A DNA stretch of 64,000 nucleotides from an uncultured Mycoplasmatota bacterium (GTDB lineage: Bacteria; Bacillota_I; Bacilli_A; RF39; UBA660). The translations under genes and the position numbers were made by a program. Shown here piece by piece: positions 27,941-36,775 of the stretch. Positions within the stretch are counted from its first letter, which is position 1. Each line of letters starts with the position of its first letter. Below the pieces are notes generated by a model. That model did no database searches. It was not told the origin of the DNA and worked only from the letters and a program-made list of their open reading frames with translations. The stretch covers positions 20,962 to 84,961 of the forward strand of contig CANSRH010000004.1 of assembly GCA_947649365.1 (NCBI GenBank), in the 5' to 3' direction.

Positions 27941-28288
27941 ATGAAAAAAGAAAAATTAGTTAATGAATTTAATAAAATAAATGCTACTAGCAATTTAAAA
28001 GAAATTCAAGAATATATACTTAAAATGATGAAAATCAATGAATTTAACAATACCCCATTAGAATTATTTTGTTATCTAGCAGAAGAAGTGGGAGAATTAG
28101 CCAAAGAAATCAGAAAAAACGAAAAAAATATGGAAATGGACATAAAAAAAGAGTATAAATCTTGTTTAAAATATGAAATAGCAGATGTATTTATTTATCT
28201 ACTCGCATTATGTAATTCATATAATATTAATCTTCTAGAAGCATTTAAAGAAAAAGAAAAGATAAATTTGGATAGAATTTGGAAGTGA
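27941..28288 (+). CDS. MazG-like nucleotide pyrophosphohydrolase
   Basis: 115 residues from the ATG at 27941, preceded by AAGAAGGAA. LAEEVGELAKEI gives the EExxE metal-binding motif, and EIADVFIYLLAL the partner ExxD, the all-alpha NTP-pyrophosphohydrolase signature. The family hydrolyses (d)NTPs to monophosphates and cleans the nucleotide pool. Its TGA overlaps the GTG start of the next gene (GTGA), so it is coupled to a DNA glycosylase. Confidence 0.85.
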   Translation: MKKEKLVNEFNKINATSNLKEIQEYILKMMKINEFNNTPLELFCYLAEEVGELAKEIRKNEKNMEMDIKKEYKSCLKYEIADVFIYLLALCNSYNINLLEAFKEKEKINLDRIWK

Positions 28289-29034
28289 AAAAGAGTGTGG
28301 ATAATAGGAAGAAACAAAAAACGTTTGGAGATAATGTTCTAGAATTTAATGAATGGTTATCAAATAGTTCTTTAGAATTATTTGATAATTATAGGATGAA
28401 CAATCCATTTAGTGGTAAAAATAGAACACAAATTCAAGAAATGACAAAGATTTTTTATAACAAATATTATAAGGATTATAAAAAAAGAATTTTAATACTT
28501 GGCAGTTCTCCTGCAAGAAAAGGCTCATCCATAACGGGAATTCCATTTGAAGATGCAAATCATCTTTACAAAGAAACAGGAATTCTCATTGATAATTTTT
28601 ATATCAATCCATCCTCTTCTAATTTTTTGTATGAAGTGATGGAACAATATGGAGGTTGTGAAAAATTTTATAAAAACTTTTTTATGAGTTTTGTTTGTCC
28701 ATTAGGCATAGTAAAAACAAATACAAAAGGAAAGGAAGTAAATTCTAATTATTACGAAAGTAAAAAATTGGAGAATGCTTTGAACAATTTTATTGTTGAA
28801 TCTTTAAAAAAACAAATTGCTTTTGGAATAGATACATCTCTGTGTTATTGTATAGGAAGTGGAGAAAATTTTAAATATTTAACAAAAATAAATGAACAAT
28901 ATAAATTTTTTGATAAGATAATTGCTTTAGAACATCCAAGATTTATTATGCAATATAATAAAAAAGAGAAAAAGAAATACTTAGAAAAGTACATGGCTGC
29001 TTTAAAGGTAAGTACAAAAAAAGAGAAAATTTAA
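28285..29034 (+). CDS. SMUG2-like uracil-DNA glycosylase family protein
   Basis: About 249 residues. LILGSSPARKGSSITGIPFE is the nucleotide-binding loop of the uracil-DNA-glycosylase superfamily, SFVCPLGIV follows, and EHPRFIMQY near the C-terminus supplies the second catalytic loop with His-Pro. The set best fits the SMUG2 family, which excises uracil or hydroxymethyluracil. I take the GTG at 28285, overlapping the MazG stop; a TTG at 28279 is an alternative. The MazG-glycosylase pairing suggests joint nucleotide-pool and base-excision protection. It converges with murD with a 4-base overlap. Confidence 0.8.
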   Translation: MKKSVDNRKKQKTFGDNVLEFNEWLSNSSLELFDNYRMNNPFSGKNRTQIQEMTKIFYNKYYKDYKKRILILGSSPARKGSSITGIPFEDANHLYKETGILIDNFYINPSSSNFLYEVMEQYGGCEKFYKNFFMSFVCPLGIVKTNTKGKEVNSNYYESKKLENALNNFIVESLKKQIAFGIDTSLCYCIGSGENFKYLTKINEQYKFFDKIIALEHPRFIMQYNKKEKKKYLEKYMAALKVSTKKEKI

Positions 29035-30362
29035 GACAAATCCTCTATAATCTCTTTAAATTCTAGACCACGTTTTTCAAAATCAGGATATTGGTCCCAA
29101 GAAGCACACGCGGGACTAAGTAAGATTACATCTCCTGGAGAACTTACTTCATAAGCTTTTAAAGTAGCTTCTTTCATTGTAGGAAAAACATAAACTTCTT
29201 TCCCGTTTTGTAAAGCAAACTCTTTGATTTTATCTTTTGTTTCGCCAAAACAGAAAATAGCTTTCACATTTTTTAAATGCGGAGCAATATCTGTAAAAGG
29301 AATATTTCGGTCCAATCCTCCCATTAAAAGAAGAGTAGGCTCTGAAAAAGAATCAAGTGCAATCATGGTAGATTGATTGTTCGTAGCTTTCGAATCGTTA
29401 TAAAAAGTTCTTCCATTTATTGTTTTAACAAATTCCATGCGGTGTTCTACGCCACCAAATTCTTTCAAAAAGTCTTGAATTGCTGTATTAGTAACACCAA
29501 ACAATTTTGCTAAAGCAATACCCACCATACAATTTTCATAATTATGTACCCCTTTTAATTTGATAGTGTCACAAGAAACAATGGATTCATCATGATAATA
29601 AATTTGATTTTCTTTCAAATAAATATCAGCTGTATTTTTACTTGAAAAATAAATGGTATGAGAAGGAATATCATTTGTAAGTTCTAAAACATCATGATTC
29701 TCTTGATTTAAAATAGCAATATCCTTTTCCGTGTGGTGATTAAAAATTCTTTTTTTCATATTCTTATAGTTTTCATAAGAACCATGAAAATCCAAATGCA
29801 CTTCACTTAAATTAGTAAGAACACTAATATCCGTTTTGAATTGGTACATATCACAAAGTTGATGATCAGAAATTTCTAAAACCAAAATAGAATCACTTTC
29901 AATTTCGGGAACCAAAGCGGCAAGGGGAGTACCGATGTTTCCACCTACATATACTTTTTTTCCACTTCGTTTTAATAATTCATAAGCAATTGTCGTTGTT
30001 GTTGTTTTTCCATTGGAACCAGTGATTCCAATAATTGTCACATCCTTAGGTAAAAAAGCAAAGCTTGCTTCCATTTCATTCAAAACGGGAATAGCAAGTT
30101 GATTGGCTTTTAAAACCGCAGGGGCATCTTTAGGAATTGCTGGATTTTTAATAACACAATCCCAAGTTTCATTCACTAGAGTTTCTTGGGCATCTGTAAT
30201 CACAACTTGTATTCCTAAACTTTGCAACTCTTTTAAAGTTTCCTCCGTTTGTTCTTTCTTATCAGAGATTGTTATTTTATTTTCATAACGGCTAAGAAGT
30301 CGTGCAATAGCAAGTCCACTACGAGCCATTCCTAGAATTAGCACTTTTTGATTATTGATCAT
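29031..30362 (-). CDS. murD: UDP-N-acetylmuramoylalanine--D-glutamate ligase
   Basis: 443 residues. The N-terminal Rossmann loop LILGMARSGLA binds UDP-MurNAc, GITGSNGKTTTT is the ATP loop, SEVHLDFHGS the central-domain His region, and FYNDSKATN the C-terminal ligase motif. MurD adds D-Glu to UDP-MurNAc-L-Ala in the cytoplasm. The usual SSFQL stretch reads EISDHQL here, a modest family variation. GAGG precedes the ATG. Confidence 0.96.
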   Translation of the reverse strand: MINNQKVLILGMARSGLAIARLLSRYENKITISDKKEQTEETLKELQSLGIQVVITDAQETLVNETWDCVIKNPAIPKDAPAVLKANQLAIPVLNEMEASFAFLPKDVTIIGITGSNGKTTTTTIAYELLKRSGKKVYVGGNIGTPLAALVPEIESDSILVLEISDHQLCDMYQFKTDISVLTNLSEVHLDFHGSYENYKNMKKRIFNHHTEKDIAILNQENHDVLELTNDIPSHTIYFSSKNTADIYLKENQIYYHDESIVSCDTIKLKGVHNYENCMVGIALAKLFGVTNTAIQDFLKEFGGVEHRMEFVKTINGRTFYNDSKATNNQSTMIALDSFSEPTLLLMGGLDRNIPFTDIAPHLKNVKAIFCFGETKDKIKEFALQNGKEVYVFPTMKEATLKAYEVSSPGDVILLSPACASWDQYPDFEKRGLEFKEIIEDLS

Positions 30363-30519
30363 TTGAAAAACCTCATTTCCAATTCAAATTTATTCATAAA
30401 TTGTATCAATAAAAGATATGTTTATTATAGTGCATAATTGCATAAATTTCCAAATAAAATTTTACTTTGCATAAAAAGTATTTTTTTGATATAGTTATGA
30501 TAAGAAAGGTGTGAGAATT

Positions 30520-30975
30520 TTGAAAAAGCTTGTAGTATTAGTTGGATTTGTTCTTCTTGTTGCAAGTGGCTGCGGAAGCGAAAAAACAATGACCTGTACA
30601 AGAACAATGGACCAAAATGGAATGAAAGCAGATTTGCGTTATGAAGTGAACTACAAAGGAAATACTGTTTCAAAAGTAAAATCTACAGAAAAAATCACTA
30701 TCGAAGGTGATGACGCTGCGGATACTTTAGAAACATACAAAACAACAGTAGAAAATACGTATGCTCCATACAAAGATGTAGAACATTATAATTATAACGT
30801 TTCTGTAGATGGTAATACACTAACAAGTACAGTAGATATTGATTATTCTAAAATCGATACGAAAAAAATGATCGAAATCGATTCAGCCAATAGCCAATTA
30901 ATCAAAGATGGAAAAATTAATATCGATGATTTAAAAAGCGCTTATAGTTCTGCTGGAATTACCTGCGAAAAATAA
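30520..30975 (+). CDS. YehR-like (DUF1307) lipoprotein
   Basis: About 151 residues with a lipobox VASGC. The mature domain starts CTRTMDQNGMKADLRYEVNY and carries a second Cys near the end (GITCEK), the pattern of the small YehR/DUF1307 lipoproteins. Function unknown. AAAGGTGTGAG supports the TTG at 30520; a GTG at 30511 would overlap that site. It converges with murC and shares a terminator. Confidence 0.8.
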   Translation: MKKLVVLVGFVLLVASGCGSEKTMTCTRTMDQNGMKADLRYEVNYKGNTVSKVKSTEKITIEGDDAADTLETYKTTVENTYAPYKDVEHYNYNVSVDGNTLTSTVDIDYSKIDTKKMIEIDSANSQLIKDGKINIDDLKSAYSSAGITCEK

Positions 30976-30978
30976 AAG

Positions 30979-31009
30979 AGTTATTCAATCAAAGAATAAC
31001 TTTTTTTTT
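30979..31009. terminator. Bidirectional terminator between the lipoprotein gene and murC
   Basis: AGTTATTC-AATCAAA-GAATAACT, then nine T on the + strand; an A run upstream serves the minus strand. It overlaps the murC stop codon region at 30981. Confidence 0.78.
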
Positions 31010-32381
31010 CTATCAACTGATAGCCAACTTGATTAATCGTACCAGCACCAATAGTGACTATAATATCGCTCATCTCTACATGTTCTTTCAAATAAGAAAC
31101 GATTGCATCATAATTTTCAAAATAAAAACAATTTTCATTTTCTAACTTTATCAAATTTTCTAAATCTTTAGAAGAAATACCATAAGTATTAACTTCACGT
31201 GCCGCATAAATATCTGCCAAAAGAATACAATCAAATTCCTTCAAAACACTTGCAAATTCCTTCAAATGGTCCTTTGTTCTAGAATAGGTATGTGGTTCAA
31301 AAACCGCCCAAGTTTTATTATGAGGAATATCTCTACTACAAGAAAGAGTCGTTTTAATTTCTGTTGGATGGTGGGCATAATCATCATAAACAGGAATCCC
31401 TTTAAACTCACCAATTTTTTCAAATCTTCGATTAGCTCCCGTAAAAGTAGACAATCCTTTTTGAATCAATGATTTTTCCATAAAATACAAATCACATGTT
31501 GCAATCGTAGCAAGAGCATTCAAAACATTATGTTTTCCATGCACTTGCAAAGTATAAGTATCATAAAATTCCTTATTTTTAAAAACAGAAAAAGTAGGGT
31601 AGCCATAAGAATCAAAACGAATCTCTTTCGCAACAAAAGTAGCATGTTCATTTTCTATTCCATAACCAATCACTTGATGAGTTGTCTTAGAAACAACTTC
31701 CCTTGTATTTTCATCATCCAAATTAGCAATCACAACACCAGTTTCATTCAAACGTTCTGTAAATTTAAAAAAAGATTGTTTGATATGCTCAATATTTTTA
31801 AAATAATCCAAATGGTCATTATCAATATTCAAAAGAATAGCCGTATGAGGAAAAAATTCTAAAAAAGAATCAACATACTCACAAGCCTCCAAAATAAAAT
31901 AATTGCTATTTCCTGTTCGATTATTGCCACCAATTTTCTTTAAATAAGCACCCACTTCAATCGTTGGATCGAAATTCGCTTCCAAAAAACAAGTGGCAAT
32001 CATAGAAGTTGTGGTTGTTTTTCCATGTGTACCACTAATACAAATACACTCAGAATAGCATTTTGTAATTGCTCCCAAAAATTCACTTCGTTCCATCATT
32101 TTCTTACCCAATCGTTGTGCTTCCACAAATTCAGCATCCTCTTTTGGAATCGCTGCTGTATACACAATCAAATCAGCAAAAGAAACCATTTCAGGATGGT
32201 GTCCAATTTGTACATCCACACCCAAGCTTTTTAAATGAAGGGTATTTTCACTTTCCTTTGCATCACTACCTGTAATACAAAAACCAAAATGGGTTATATG
32301 TTCGGCAAGACCGCTCATACTCACGCCACCAATCCCAATCATATGAATTCTTTTATACATACTTATACTATCTAAAGTCAT
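30981..32381 (-). CDS. murC: UDP-N-acetylmuramate--L-alanine ligase
   Basis: 466 residues. HMIGIGGVSMSGLA is the N-terminal UDP-binding loop, ISGTHGKTTTTSM the ATP loop, LNIDNDHLDYF the central motif, and VYDDYAHHPTEI the MurC-specific C-terminal motif. It joins L-Ala to UDP-MurNAc, the step before MurD. GAGGAGAG precedes the ATG. Both ligases are on the minus strand here, but the lipoprotein gene on the other strand lies between them. Confidence 0.97.
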   Translation of the reverse strand: MTLDSISMYKRIHMIGIGGVSMSGLAEHITHFGFCITGSDAKESENTLHLKSLGVDVQIGHHPEMVSFADLIVYTAAIPKEDAEFVEAQRLGKKMMERSEFLGAITKCYSECICISGTHGKTTTTSMIATCFLEANFDPTIEVGAYLKKIGGNNRTGNSNYFILEACEYVDSFLEFFPHTAILLNIDNDHLDYFKNIEHIKQSFFKFTERLNETGVVIANLDDENTREVVSKTTHQVIGYGIENEHATFVAKEIRFDSYGYPTFSVFKNKEFYDTYTLQVHGKHNVLNALATIATCDLYFMEKSLIQKGLSTFTGANRRFEKIGEFKGIPVYDDYAHHPTEIKTTLSCSRDIPHNKTWAVFEPHTYSRTKDHLKEFASVLKEFDCILLADIYAAREVNTYGISSKDLENLIKLENENCFYFENYDAIVSYLKEHVEMSDIIVTIGAGTINQVGYQLIEKKSYSLIE

Positions 32382-32514
32382 AAAACTCTCCTCATTTCTT
32401 CCTTATTATATCTTATGAAACCAAAAATGAAAAGAAGTCATGAACAAATTGAAAACTAACACTTGCAAAAAAAGAAACTTTCCTGTATATATGAATATAG
32501 AAAAAGGTGTAAAA

Positions 32515-33789
32515 ATGAAAAAGCGATTCCTAAAACAAAATTTTCTTTTCTTCTTATTTTTTCTTCCTATTCTTCTTGTTGTCTTTGTAATCGGAATGCA
32601 TAGTAAAGAACTTATCAATACAACCATTCATCTTCTTTCTTTCTTACTACTATTTATAATAAGTGTTCTTCTATGTACAAGCCTTATTTTTAATAAAAAA
32701 AACAAAAAAGAAAAATGGTCCAAAAAGAAAAAAATAATTTTTATTGTTTTCTTTTCATTAGAAATTGTAGGAAGTACTACTTTGTTAACACTTCTTTATG
32801 GACCATGGGATCAATTTCGTGACTGGTTAATTCCTTCTGCTATGACCACCATGCATCATAAATATTTAGCTACTTGGTTTTACAGCGAAGAAGAAATAAA
32901 ATACGTATTAGAAAACAATCAAGTGATTGAACAAAAAGAGCCAACGAATGAAGAATTAATAGAACCAGAAATCATTCCTCCTGTAGTATATGAAAATGAA
33001 TTTGAAGAAAAAATATTCAAAGACAAAAAAGAAGACGAAATCTATAGAATCATTCCCATAGAAGAAAAAAAGTTTACAGGGTACTTAGCAGTCATTTATG
33101 ACCCCTCAAGAGTAAGTGTAACAACAACTAGATTTTTAGACGTACGAGGACAATATGTTACGGAAATGGCCTCAGAATCAAAAGCGTTATTAGCAATCAA
33201 TGGAGGAGGATTCATTGATCCCAATCTTAATGGTGCTGGTGGATCTCCTCAAGGAATAACCATCAAAAATAAAAAAGTCATTACAAAATACAATTATAGT
33301 ATTTCAGGGGGACTCATTGGACTAAACGAAGACAACAAACTTATTTTAGGAAGAATGACAGTAGAAGAAGCACAAAAGAAAAACATTCGAGATGGAGTAT
33401 CCTTTGGACCCTTTTTGATTGTCAACGGAAAAAAATCATTTATCAAAGGAAATGGGGGATGGGGAACTGCTCCTAGAAGTGCGATTGGGCAAAGAAAAGA
33501 TGGAATCATCCTTCTACTTGTTGTTGATGGAAGAACGTTAAAATATCCTGGAGCGAGTATGGTAGATTTAACTACAATTTTAGATAATTATGGTGCCATG
33601 AATGCAGCCAACTTAGATGGGGGAACCTCAAGTACCATCGTTTTACCAGAAGAAGAAGCAAAAAAATACAAAAAAGAAAGTGAATTAAAAAACAGCTGTC
33701 GAAAAAACTATTGTTACATCAATAACCCCATTGATAGTACTGGGGCTCATAAAACAAGGCCTGTTGCTAGTTCCATCATCGTAAAATAA
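32515..33789 (+). CDS. Phosphodiester glycosidase (NAGPA) family membrane protein
   Basis: 424 residues from the ATG at 32515 (AAAGGTGT upstream). There are three N-terminal membrane helices (about 9-32, 37-55, 72-95), then an external domain. FTGYLAVIYDPSRV, LLAINGGGF, GVSFGPFLIVNG, APRSAIGQ, LLVVDGR and AANLDGGTSSTIV are the successive motifs of the NAGPA phosphodiester-glycosidase family. The family includes enzymes that release GlcNAc from phosphodiester-linked glycans, and in Bacillota is linked to exopolysaccharide or wall-polymer processing. The exact substrate is unknown. Confidence 0.88.
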   Translation: MKKRFLKQNFLFFLFFLPILLVVFVIGMHSKELINTTIHLLSFLLLFIISVLLCTSLIFNKKNKKEKWSKKKKIIFIVFFSLEIVGSTTLLTLLYGPWDQFRDWLIPSAMTTMHHKYLATWFYSEEEIKYVLENNQVIEQKEPTNEELIEPEIIPPVVYENEFEEKIFKDKKEDEIYRIIPIEEKKFTGYLAVIYDPSRVSVTTTRFLDVRGQYVTEMASESKALLAINGGGFIDPNLNGAGGSPQGITIKNKKVITKYNYSISGGLIGLNEDNKLILGRMTVEEAQKKNIRDGVSFGPFLIVNGKKSFIKGNGGWGTAPRSAIGQRKDGIILLLVVDGRTLKYPGASMVDLTTILDNYGAMNAANLDGGTSSTIVLPEEEAKKYKKESELKNSCRKNYCYINNPIDSTGAHKTRPVASSIIVK

Positions 33790-33806
33790 AAAAAGAGGAG
33801 AAAAAA

Positions 33807-34736
33807 ATGGAAGAAAAAGAAATAGAAAAAATAATTCATCCTGAAAAGAAATTATGGATATTTCTTATTAGTTTTGTAAGCATTGCTACTCTATGCATTG
33901 CCTTTCCTTTTTTCATCAAATTCAGGAATGCAGAACAAAATAACGAATATATCAACATAAACGAATTAGTAGAAAAAGAAAAAGAGCAATTCGTAAAAAT
34001 AGAAATTGAAAAACTACCGGTTATGCTTTCATCAACTAAAAAAGAAAAACAACTTTATTTTGTTACTGACACAAACAACAACATATACGTTGTAGAAATG
34101 TTTGATGAAACATTTAAAAAAATAGTAGAAACCTTAGAAAAAGAAACCGGGAAACTAAAAAGTCCTTATGAAATCAAAGGGACTACTAAAAATTGGGAGC
34201 AACAAATAAAAAATACAACCATTGTGAATAGTTATAGAATTTATCCAAACAAAAAAATACAAGAAGAAAATTTTACAGAATATTTTGAAGAATTTTATAT
34301 CAGTGAAACAAAAAGAAATGACAGAATGATTTCTTTATCAATCAGTATAGTTTTTTTTGGTGTCTTTTTCCTTATTTTAGTTCTAGGATATTTAATTCCT
34401 TCTCTTTTAAAAACAAAGAAAACAAGAAAAAACAAAGTCTTAATGGACGAATTAAGAAAAGAATTAAATAATTTAACCTCTACTCCTTATAAAAAACAGC
34501 GAATTTATTTAACAAAGAACTACATTGTTGCAGGTTTAGAAGTAATAGAATACAAAAACATAAAAGAAATATTTATAGAAGAAGTCAAAAAATATGGAGC
34601 CACCATTGGAAAAAATTTAGTAATTTTCAATCAAGAGGATAAAAAAATAATGATTGGTTCTATTGCTGGAACAAGCAATATACTAGAAGACATTCTAAAA
34701 GACATAGAACAGAAACAAAATGCTTTGATCGAATGA
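33807..34736 (+). CDS. Hypothetical two-helix membrane protein
   Basis: 309 residues with a membrane helix at about 17-37, an extracytoplasmic region, a second helix at about 172-195, and a cytoplasmic C-terminal domain. AAGAGGAG precedes the ATG. It follows the phosphodiester glycosidase gene after 17 bases, so they may be co-transcribed. No family recognised. Confidence 0.7.
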   Translation: MEEKEIEKIIHPEKKLWIFLISFVSIATLCIAFPFFIKFRNAEQNNEYININELVEKEKEQFVKIEIEKLPVMLSSTKKEKQLYFVTDTNNNIYVVEMFDETFKKIVETLEKETGKLKSPYEIKGTTKNWEQQIKNTTIVNSYRIYPNKKIQEENFTEYFEEFYISETKRNDRMISLSISIVFFGVFFLILVLGYLIPSLLKTKKTRKNKVLMDELRKELNNLTSTPYKKQRIYLTKNYIVAGLEVIEYKNIKEIFIEEVKKYGATIGKNLVIFNQEDKKIMIGSIAGTSNILEDILKDIEQKQNALIE

Positions 34737-34925
34737 AAAAGGACGATTTACTAAAAAATATAGACAAAATACATACAACAGAATTGTGGAAAATACGAAT
34801 AAAAAGAAATTTAAAATAAAAATTGTGATAGAAAAAGACAAGGAAAAAACTGGTATTGTGAAACAATGGATATTTGAATCATTATCAAAGCGAGTAACTA
34901 CACCATTATAACTGCACATAAGAAG
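34733..34925 (+). pseudogene. DUF3781-like gene remnant
   Basis: An ATG overlapping the upstream TGA (ATGA) opens a 28-codon frame, KKDDLLKNIDKIHTTELWKI..., which matches the start of DUF3781 proteins. After a stop at 34817-34819, a different frame near 34896-34922 encodes NYTIITAHK, the usual C-terminal end of the same family. The middle is missing or frameshifted, so this is a decayed gene. Confidence 0.6.
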
Positions 34926-34935
34926 AGGAAGAAAA

Positions 34936-35436
34936 ATGGAAAAAATAGAATTTAAAAAAATAAGTGAATTTAAAAAAGGAACATTATACAATCAATTAGT
35001 AGATGCTTATTCTTTTCATACAGATTGCAAAAACAATTGGGAAAAACAATGGAAAGAATATGACGATTTCTTCTATGCAAATCAGAAAAATATTGCAGAT
35101 AAATATGGATTTGTGACACTAGTAGATAAAGAGGTAGTAGGTCACATTTCTTGGGACCCTAGAAAGCGACCACAATCTGTTTCCATAGGACACAATTGTA
35201 TCTTATCAAAATGGAAAGGAAAAGGATATGGAAAAAAGCAATTGGAAGAAGCGATACGAAGAATAAAAGAATACAAGCCCAAAAAAATAATAGTGACAAC
35301 GAATGAAATTACTATAGCAGCTCAAAAAAATTATGAAAGTGTAGGATTTGTAAAAGTGAAAGAAAGAAAAAATACAGAATATCCTTTTGCAGGCAATTAT
35401 ATTGATTATGAACTAAAAATAGAAAGCCATGAGTAA
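34936..35436 (+). CDS. GNAT-family N-acetyltransferase
   Basis: 166 residues. FVTLVDKEVVGHISW is the central strand pair, and GKGYGKKQLEEAIRRI holds the acetyl-CoA pyrophosphate loop (RxxGxG/A-like, here GKGYGK). NYESVGFVKV gives the C-terminal motif B. It transfers an acetyl group from acetyl-CoA to an unknown amine. AAGAGGAAG precedes the ATG. Confidence 0.9.
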   Translation: MEKIEFKKISEFKKGTLYNQLVDAYSFHTDCKNNWEKQWKEYDDFFYANQKNIADKYGFVTLVDKEVVGHISWDPRKRPQSVSIGHNCILSKWKGKGYGKKQLEEAIRRIKEYKPKKIIVTTNEITIAAQKNYESVGFVKVKERKNTEYPFAGNYIDYELKIESHE

Positions 35437-35482
35437 CTATAGAAGAAAAAAACAAAATAACTTTATTTAAAAGGAGAATACC

Positions 35483-35746
35483 ATGAACAAACAAGAAATT
35501 CCCGTATGGGATTGGATGGAAAATTATGGAACCTATCGTTGTAAAATTGGTGAAGCGATGAATAAAGTGGGCATTTCTATTTCAAAAATGAGAAAATTAA
35601 CTGGTTTAAATCATGATGTTGTAAAAAAATATTATGAAGACAAAATTATTCGTATGGATAAAGATGTCTTAGCTAGAATAAGCTACATTTTACTTTCTTA
35701 TGGGGTGGATCCAAATACTTTAATCGAATATATTCCACCTAAATAA
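35483..35746 (+). CDS. Small XRE/Cro-type helix-turn-helix regulator
   Basis: 87 residues. IGEAMNKVGISISKMRKLTGLN followed by VVKKYYED and a C-terminal LARISYILLSYGVDPNTLIEYI is the short Cro/C1-type HTH plan (YozG-like). It has no ligand domain. AAAAGGAG precedes the ATG. Its operator is not evident. Confidence 0.82.
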   Translation: MNKQEIPVWDWMENYGTYRCKIGEAMNKVGISISKMRKLTGLNHDVVKKYYEDKIIRMDKDVLARISYILLSYGVDPNTLIEYIPPK

Positions 35747-35808
35747 GTTGATTTATTAATTAAATTTATTGAACTTTTATAAATGAAAATAAAGAACAGG
35801 TGAAAGTG

Positions 35809-36471
35809 ATGAAAAAGAAATACTTAATTATAACTATAATATGTATCATTATTTCAATAATATTGGGTATTATTGCCAATGATATTTTAGTTGGAGGTCC
35901 AATACTTTTAACAGGATTATTATGCGCTTATTTTGCAAGTGAAGGAAAACGAATGAATTACATTTTAGGTTTGATTAATTATTTATTAATGGGCTTTGTT
36001 TCATTTAAAAACAATTTATATGGAATCTTTTTCTTTTACACATTTGTATTTTCACCACTACAGATTAATGGATTTATAACTTGGAAAAAGAATTTAAATG
36101 CTGAAAAGAATGTAAAGGTACGAGAATTTACTTTAAAAAATTCTATAATTATTACACTATCTTGTATATTTGGAAGCTTATTATTAGGATATTTGCTTAC
36201 TTTTATACCAAATCAGAGATTAGCATTTATGGATGCAAGTTCTAATTGCATTAATCTATGTGGAGTTATGTTAATGATATTAAGATTTAAAGAATCATGG
36301 TGGTTATGGTTAATCAATAATGTTATTGATTTAAGCATTTGGATGCTTACTTTTATAAATAAAGGTGAAGGATCAACAATGATGTTATTGGTATCTATTG
36401 GCTATTTATTAATAAATATTTATGGAATAATTAAATGGAATATAGAAGCAAAGAAAAATAAGTGCGATTGA
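35809..36471 (+). CDS. PnuC-like nicotinamide mononucleotide/riboside transporter
   Basis: 220 residues from the ATG at 35809 (ACAGGTGA upstream). About seven hydrophobic helices, with the NYILGLINYLLMGFVSFKNNLYG block and GVMLMILRFKESWWLWLINNVID near the C-terminus; the paired Trp and Asn residues are typical of PnuC vitamin-precursor channels. It imports nicotinamide riboside-like substrates by facilitated diffusion. No riboswitch was seen in the short upstream gap. Confidence 0.85.
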   Translation: MKKKYLIITIICIIISIILGIIANDILVGGPILLTGLLCAYFASEGKRMNYILGLINYLLMGFVSFKNNLYGIFFFYTFVFSPLQINGFITWKKNLNAEKNVKVREFTLKNSIIITLSCIFGSLLLGYLLTFIPNQRLAFMDASSNCINLCGVMLMILRFKESWWLWLINNVIDLSIWMLTFINKGEGSTMMLLVSIGYLLINIYGIIKWNIEAKKNKCD

Positions 36472-36493
36472 TATTTAAAAAGAAAATACAAAT

Positions 36494-36521
36494 TTGACAT
36501 TTTACTAAAAAATGCTATAAT
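36494..36521 (+). promoter_or_regulatory. Consensus promoter of the thrS leader region
   Basis: -35 TTGACA (36494-36499), 16-base spacer, -10 TATAAT (36516-36521): both hexamers are perfect. Transcription should begin near 36528, about 23 bases before the leader peptide start. Confidence 0.85.
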
Positions 36522-36550
36522 TAAATTACTTTTTGAAAGGGAGTATTTAT

Positions 36551-36631
36551 ATGTTAAACAATCAATCAACGACAACAACTTATACGACAACGAAATCAAT
36601 TGTTACTATTGATTGTTTTAGCATTGTTTAA
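36551..36631 (+). CDS. Threonine-rich leader peptide (26 aa)
   Basis: The sequence MLNNQSTTTTYTTTKSIV... has eight Thr in 26 codons, seven of them in an eight-codon block (36569-36592). GAAAGGGAG lies at the ideal distance before the ATG, and a perfect promoter precedes it. Downstream are a hairpin within the ORF (AATCAAT 36594-36600 with ATTGATT 36608-36614), a second hairpin (36635-36655) and a terminator-like hairpin (36669-36698), then a T-box and thrS. This is the architecture of a ribosome-mediated attenuator: low charged tRNA-Thr would stall the ribosome on the Thr block. The free segment ATTGATTG can also pair with CAATCAA in the terminator loop, which could be the switch. Confidence 0.8.
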   Translation: MLNNQSTTTTYTTTKSIVTIDCFSIV

Positions 36632-36668
36632 TAAAAGTATAAATTTTAAATACTTATATCATTATTAC

Positions 36669-36705
36669 AAAGTCTATTACAATCAAGTAGTAGACTTTTA
36701 ATTTT
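36669..36705 (+). terminator. Attenuator terminator after the Thr-rich leader peptide
   Basis: AAAGTCTATTAC (36669-36680) pairs with GTAGTAGACTTT (36687-36698): 12 bp with one G-U wobble and a 6-base loop. The U tract is interrupted (TTTTAATTTT), so termination may be partial, as expected of an attenuator. Confidence 0.75.
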
Positions 36706-36775
36706 ATGGAAATTAAATCAATGGAAAATGATATTATATTAATATAAAGACTATAATATAGGACATGATTATTAA

